NCBI GenBank assembly: GCA_950295325.1
Contig: OX485803.1
Span: 27,404,001-27,468,000 of the forward strand
From: Polytrichum commune
Lineage: Eukaryota > Streptophyta > Polytrichopsida > Polytrichales > Polytrichaceae
Reading direction: 5' to 3'
DNA: 64,000 bases
In this document: one piece after another, positions 58,876 to 64,000 of the stretch
Position numbering within the stretch: position 1 is the stretch's first letter
Layout of the letters: every line of letters begins with the position of its first letter
The notes under the pieces: model-generated
Told to the model about the DNA's origin: nothing
What the model saw: only the letters and a program-made list of their open reading frames with translations
Database searches by the model: none
Program-made: the position numbers and the translations under genes

Positions 58876-60652
58876 TCAGTGATTTATCTTGTTACCAAGC
58901 ACCCAGGTGGTGGTGAATTTCCAATCGTAGACCCTGTAGATTCCTTTGGTAGTCTCAGGCACTCTTGTGGAGATTCCGACGTAAGAGTACTCGTTCACTT
59001 GGGAAGCCAGGTCCAGACCCTTGTAGGAGATGTCTAGCGACGACTTCTTCTTGTCCGGTGTCTGATTCTCCTTCACCTTGTGGGTGCGCACCTGGATGGT
59101 TCCAGTTAAGGCGTTGTAGTCCACCCACACCCCAATCTGCACATCGACCATACTTTCACATTTTGGAAAACCATTGTATTAACCCTAGACTGCACGCTAT
59201 CCAATGTCTGTCGATCATCAGAAACTATGATTTCGAGCCCTTTCTCACGTCGACATTCTTCTCAGATTCCGAAAGCGTGAAGAGAAGCGCTACACATTGT
59301 AGAAAAACCATCTAATGCTGCTGTCCAATATCCGTCATTCCAGAACTGAGAACAAAAACTGAGAACAAAAACCGAAACCGTGGTTACCTGCCTCTTCTGA
59401 CAGGTCGACATTCGTCCCAGGTTCATGGTCAGAAAGGTTGAAGAGCATCATTACACATTGTAAAAGAGCAAATCTAATCCTGCTGTCCAATATCTGTCGA
59501 CCCAAAATCTGTGAACAATGCCGAAACTGTGGTTCCCGACCCTTCTGACAAGTCGACACTCTTCCCACGTTCTAAAAGGCTGAAGATCACTACACATTGT
59601 AAGAAAACCATTCGACGTCCCTGCTGTTCAATATCTGTCGAACCAAAAACTATGAACTTAAACGATATTGCGGTTTCCTGAGCCTATCCACAGTTCGACA
59701 TTCTTCCCAGGTTGAAGAAAATCACTATACATTGTTAAAAGCCAGCTAACCTTGCTGTCGAGCATCTATCGATTCAAACCTTGAACAACTTATGAACAAG
59801 ACCGCAATCATGGTTTACTGAGCCTTCTGACAGGTCAACATACTTCCCAGGTTCGAAAAGGTTGAAGGGGAATCATTACATGAATGATGACAGGAAGTGA
59901 GTATTCATCATCATGAATGTAGAACGATGATCAAAACCGCGCGGTCAGGGGAGTGATTAGTTAAACTTTCCTGGTGTGGGTACCTGATCAATAGGTATAT
60001 TAAGACGCACCTTGTGGTTGTTGAAATTGTTGGGGTCGCCCAGGTACTTGGTTTTGACGGATTTCACGCTGTTGATGTCGAGCCCGATGTGGGGGATGGC
60101 AGGGTCCCAGCTCTCACCATTTCGGGAGATGTCGATTTCGACGGCCACCGTCTTGGTGCTGCCCGCCCCCGCAACAGGTTTTCCGGTCAACTGATCAATT
60201 TCGAACAACGCGAAGCTCTCGGCGTTCGATCCGGCCACGGACAACGAAGGGGTGATGGCGAACGCCAGCCCGCCACCGCTGAACAATGGCTTGACAGTGT
60301 ACTCAGTGGAGCGATCGAAGTTGACAGTGTAGGAGGTTGAAAACGAAGCCACATATTTGGAGTTCTTCTTCCACAGACGCACGGGGGTCTTGTACTGGTA
60401 CCGGGCTGACACGACGTCGTTGTCTTCCGAGAATGCAATCGACGTAGGGTTGGTTGTGGGAATACAAATGAATTTGGGGTCAAGGCCGGTGGCAGGGTCG
60501 ATGCTGCATGTGAATTTGGAGTTGAAAGGAGGGAAGGAAACCGTTACTCCCTTGGGCGCTGTCTCTGCAGCCATGGCACTCTGATGAGTTACCGCCAGCA
60601 CAGCCACAAAGAGCATTATCTTCACCATCATCCCTCCTAGTGATCTCGCCAT
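58876..60652 (-). CDS. Secreted L-type (legume-type) lectin
   Basis: Two coding exons, 60652-59984 and 59136-58876 (phase 0 junction, Gln/Ile), give 309 residues. The N-terminal stretch MVKIMLFVAVLAVTHQSAMA is a signal peptide, so the protein is secreted or enters the endomembrane system. The rest is one legume-lectin beta-sandwich. Metal-site residues are kept: Glu172 and Asp174 (VAVEIDI) and Asp183 and His188 (WDPAIPHIGLDINSV), which bind Mn and Ca and shape the sugar site. The second exon supplies the closing strands (GVWVDYNALTGTIQVR, NEYSYVGIST, YDWKF). There is no transmembrane helix or kinase after the lectin, so it is a free lectin and not a receptor kinase. The sugar specificity is unknown; a defence or cell-wall role is plausible. 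A TATA box and a 5' UTR intron lie upstream, and the coding intron holds a tandem repeat. Confidence 0.93.
59175..59880. repeat. Tandem repeat of about 145 bp filling the lectin intron
   Basis: About five degenerate units with landmarks 'ccttctgacaggtcgacatt', 'ttcccaggttc', 'ggttgaag', 'tacacattgta' and 'ctgtccaatatctgtcga'. Units begin near 59240, 59388, 59540, 59681 and 59822. The repeat makes up most of the 847-bp intron. Confidence 0.85.
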
Positions 60653-60669
60653 TGCGCGCTTTTGATCAC

Positions 60670-61124
60670 CTGCAACAAATCATCAACATGGATTCGTTGA
60701 GGACCAAGTTTGGATCGGATCTGCTTGAACATTGAAGAAGCACCATGACGATTTTGCATCAAAAACACCCATCTTTAAGAATATCAATTCTAGGAAGCTT
60801 TAGATAGCTTTTCAGAAATGAAACCTTACATTTACCTAAGGGCGTCTGGATGGTGTAGAGTGCCCTCTTAATAGGTGAATGCAGTGGGAAGGACACTTGA
60901 AAATGTAAACTTAATCTATTCCAGCCACAAAATTGAATCATATCAATGGGTTGAATGCCGTGATGGATCTTTCCAAGCAAGATCTTTTGCTTGGCGCCCC
61001 CGCTCTTTTGTGATCGAGTGACAAATATTCATTTATGAGAAGCATTAGCATCGATCAACAAAACAAAGGGGCACGATAAAGACTACCGACATTTGCATCA
61101 GATTCCAAATGGACATCTACCTAC
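60670..61124 (-). other. Predicted 5' UTR intron of the lectin gene
   Basis: On the minus strand the donor GATCAG/GTAGGTAG (61125/61124) and the acceptor TTGTTGCAG/GTGATC (60670/60669) bracket a 455-bp intron. It ends 17 bases before the start codon. Confidence 0.6.
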
Positions 61125-61306
61125 CTGATCAGCAATGTCTGAATCCTTCTGACGTACAGAACAGAAGTACCCACAAGTACGCACGCGCGGAAGCCCACTC
61201 CCTGAGTTCGCACCGAGGTGAGTTTGTAACTTTATAAGTTGCCAGTGACTGTTCAAATACAACCTCTGCGGATTGCAGAATGATGGAAACACCTTGAACC
61301 CACCAG

Positions 61307-61316
61307 CTTTATATAA
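61307..61316 (-). promoter_or_regulatory. TATA box of the lectin gene
   Basis: TTATATAAAG on the minus strand, about 180 bp upstream of the predicted 5' UTR intron donor. It fits a transcription start near 61280. Confidence 0.6.
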
Positions 61317-62828
61317 TGTCCAACTCTACAGGTTGACTTTCTTCTGTATTCCAAAGTCTGCGCGCCGGTTGGACTCACTCTTCCGACGATGATCAGGATT
61401 CAGCTCGTTCGTTGATGCTTCGAATTGATCGATCGGCTGGAGTGATCTGCACCCGGCCTTCGAGGTTAGGGCCAGCTCAGCGGCACATAAATTAGTGAAG
61501 AATTCTCAATTACTTGATGAGTTCAGTAAACGACTGCACTGTTCACTGAGCTTGACAAAGCTGGCCTCCTCAAAAGTCCACGTTTCTCTTTTAAGGACCA
61601 GAAATGATCCACTGACATTACAAATGAGGGCCACTTCAAAGTTCACATACACGAGATGAGGCCCGTGACCATTGCACTTCAAGCACTCTCATTGATAGGA
61701 AAGGTGGTGCCGGTCCAAGTTCGCTTCACAGTATGCTTGAGGGACCAATGGAGTAAGTGAATGCAAGATGCATGTAAAGTCTACATGGATTCCTACATGG
61801 CATCGAATGGATCATGCGTCATGGTCACTTGGACTATTTTCAAAAACCACCTCTTGGAGGTTGGTATAACGCAAAACCAAGAGACCACGGCACTCCGTAA
61901 TCTCATAACCGTTGATTTCGTATATATTATCATGTGTGAGGACCTTGCATGAATAGAACTTCATAGAAATAGCATTTGGTTGAGGGCCCGGTTACGTATG
62001 ACTTCACACTCCACTTGAAACCCGTGACCACACTGCAGAATTTTGGAAGTGTCTTGGGACGGCCTTTGGACACTTCTTTTGGGCTCTCACAATTTCATGG
62101 TCATGGCTCGTGTGTGAAGTGGCCCTGGGTCATCAGCACGCACTGATCCACTTGCACATGAGTGACAATAATTTCCATACCTACTCATGAGAATATGCCA
62201 TCAATTCCTTGTGTACCTACAGGGGGGTTTTGGCAATTGCCAACTCCAAGTGGCATAATTAATGTTTGTCTTTTGGTGCGATCTAATGACGTGATACTAT
62301 AGGCCCCCAAAAACAGATAATGTAGACTGTTGACTTTTGTCTCCCTCCACCAACAGGTTGTGTTTAAAGTGAGCTTGAGAACAGTATCATTAATATAATT
62401 CAAGTTGAGTTTGTAGCTACCTGAATTGGGAGGCCAAGATTCGTGTGAGTAAAATGAAATGAAATGAAATGAATTTTAGAGCCTCGGAACTCAAAAGGCT
62501 TATGAGTTTAAAGTACATTAGGATGGTGTCAAACCAAATAATTTTCTAGAGTGGTAGAGTGCATTAGCCTCTGCGAGATTAAAGGCTAATATCGACTTGA
62601 TGGTCCAATTGAAAGAAAGACTTGAGACTCCCTAATACTATGTTTTCAAAAAGTCATTGGAACTTATCCTTAATCATGGAGTTATATAGGGGACCCTCTA
62701 GCACAAAGTGTGCCTCAGTTTCAAATACAATATAAGAGAAAAAGTGGCATAATCTATTATCTCTAGAGAATATTGGACTAAGAAGAGTCAACCACTGTTC
62801 AGTTCCAACGGCAAGTGTATGATTCATG
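61317..62828. other. Lectin upstream region
   Basis: Probable upstream promoter and intergenic DNA. (GAAAT)n lies at 62453-62473. No gene was recognised. Confidence 0.5.
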
Positions 62829-63521
62829 CCCGGGTACGCAACTCCCGTATTATATGATCCTGATTATAAACACTTATAATGCGTTTTAGTCCAATATTGA
62901 GTGATACTGTAATTTGTTTTAATGTAGGAAACCCTTGTAGCCCTTCTAACAAGGAATCCAAAAGTGTAATTATATATAGGAAATGAATATATTTTGAAGC
63001 ATATAATTGCATTAAAAACCTAATTATATGATTTTTTTAATACATGTACCATAGGTCAAACTACCCAATTTTTTGGACTTTTTAATAAAAATTTAATATT
63101 GTGAATGACTTATAATTTTAATGGGAGGCAACTATTCGTGGCTTATAATTCTAATTGGAGGCAAATATTCGTGTGGATTTTTTTAAATTATGTATAGGTA
63201 ACTTACTGGTCTAATTGTTGGGATAGAAAACTAATGATTTGTGTTAGGATACAGTTGAGGTATGTATTTTTAAGACCATATACATCATATGGTGCCCCAA
63301 CTACTCAAGGGTATCATGGGGTATTTCAAAATATCATGGGTTCCCAGTTTAGGGTTAGGGCTTAGGGTTTGAGGCTTCTATATATTCGCTTTGAAGCTTT
63401 TGTGTTCGGTTTTGGAGCCTTTGTGTCATTGCTTTGGAGTGTGCTTGTGCTCATTTGGGAGGGTCATCCTTGGCTTAAACAAACACATGGATTGTGAGAT
63501 GAAGCGTAGAGGCTCATGTAG

Positions 63522-63686
63522 TGGAGGCCAGGTAGAGATAGGGAGAAGGAATATGTTACATGTGTAATTGCCACAACTCCTTCCAAAAGAGGGAGACCTC
63601 GAAAGGACCCTCTATCATTTGTGAATACTAATCCGACATCTACATTGAATACCCCTCTTAGACGCTCTACAAGGTTAAAAAACTAG
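63522..63686 (+). pseudogene. AT-hook-bearing coding relict inside transposon copy B
   Basis: An open frame of about 54 codons ending at TAG 63684-63686, with no ATG. It contains KRGRPRKDP, a canonical AT-hook (GRP core with basic flanks), and ends RRSTRLKN. The frame is closed upstream by TAG at 63519. It may be the last exon of a transposon-encoded DNA-binding protein or a captured host fragment. The evidence is the motif only. Confidence 0.4.
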
Positions 63687-63736
63687 GTGTTTCAATTGTT
63701 TATATACGTTGGAGTTTTTTTTTAATAAATATGCAA

Positions 63737-63861
63737 CCCAACTTTTTTTTCATCTCATTTATTTAATTTGGTCTTCACCCAACTTTTTTTTCATCTCATT
63801 TTATTTAATTTGGTCTTTACCCAACTTTTTTTTCATCTCATTTTATTTAATTTGGTCTTCA
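63737..63861. repeat. Three-copy 42-bp subterminal repeat in transposon copy B
   Basis: Three tandem units of 41-42 bp, each starting CCCAAC followed by a T run, then CATCTCATTT and TTTGGTCTT. Copy A has a single unit at the matching place. Confidence 0.88.
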
Positions 63862-64000
63862 CCCAACTTTTGATCATTTTAATTTGATATAATTTGACAT
63901 AATTTTTACAAAAGCCGTCCTCTAAGCCGCTTTTAATACGATGCCCCTTGCGTATAATATGGGAGTTGCGCACCCGGGGATTCATGGTGCGGTAAGCATC

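Larger units (their letters stand above)
62829..63978. mobile_element. TIR DNA transposon family H, copy B (1,150 bp)
   Basis: Same termini as copy A (CCCGGGTACGCAACTCCC at the left, CCCGGGTGCGCAACTCCC as the complement of the right). An exact 8-bp target duplication, GATTCATG, stands at 62821-62828 and 63979-63986. About 530 bp of interior are absent from copy A, including a short frame with an AT-hook. It contains no transposase that I recognise and so is non-autonomous. Confidence 0.92.

Overview
The window reads as nuclear DNA of a land plant, most likely a moss. Genes are split by short GT-AG introns, intergenic DNA is AT-rich, and small transposable elements are dense. The TIR domain of the immune-receptor gene carries an 'NHRGPDVK' motif that I associate, from memory, with moss TNL receptors. 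The species is not determined.

Layout, left to right. (1) 1-5516 (+): the 3' part of an uncharacterised plant helical-repeat-like protein. Its introns are packed with miniature inverted-repeat elements. (2) 5566-5990: a SINE-like element whose head is a 5S rRNA gene. (3) 9297-11410 (+): ribonucleotide reductase small subunit (R2) in eight exons, with E2F-like promoter sites and a 5' UTR intron. (4) 12240-24183 (-): a TIR-NBS-LRR immune receptor gene. Its LRR array is built from a 213-bp (71-residue) unit. It carries a one-base frameshift, a nonsense codon and a decayed 3' end into which a degenerate Ty1/copia element (12652-18166) inserted. (5) 24250-33600: gene-poor DNA with diverged duplications and MITEs. 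(6) 33612-38843 (+): a seven-exon alkaline-ceramidase-like membrane protein, with a second 5S-headed SINE in intron 4. (7) 41014-50663 (-): a seven-exon gene for a giant coiled-coil protein of about 2,484 residues. All its introns are phase 0, and a tRNA-Val(AAC) gene sits antisense in intron 2. (8) 50668-58875: tandem repeats, a DNA transposon with 8-bp target duplications, and dispersed repeats. (9) 58876-60652 (-): a secreted L-type (legume-type) lectin with a minisatellite-like intron and a TATA box. (10) 62829-63978: a longer copy of the same DNA transposon.

The genes do not form a pathway. They are independent eukaryotic units: DNA precursor synthesis, immune receptor, membrane lipid enzyme, cytoskeletal or scaffold-type protein, and secreted lectin. 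The most unusual content is the mobile DNA: a 5S rRNA-derived SINE family with a perfect 14-bp target duplication, a TIR element family with 8-bp target duplications, several fold-back MITE families, and a six-copy dispersed repeat. I found no CRISPR array, operon or prokaryotic-type system. Exon boundaries were read by eye from splice sites and reading frame.
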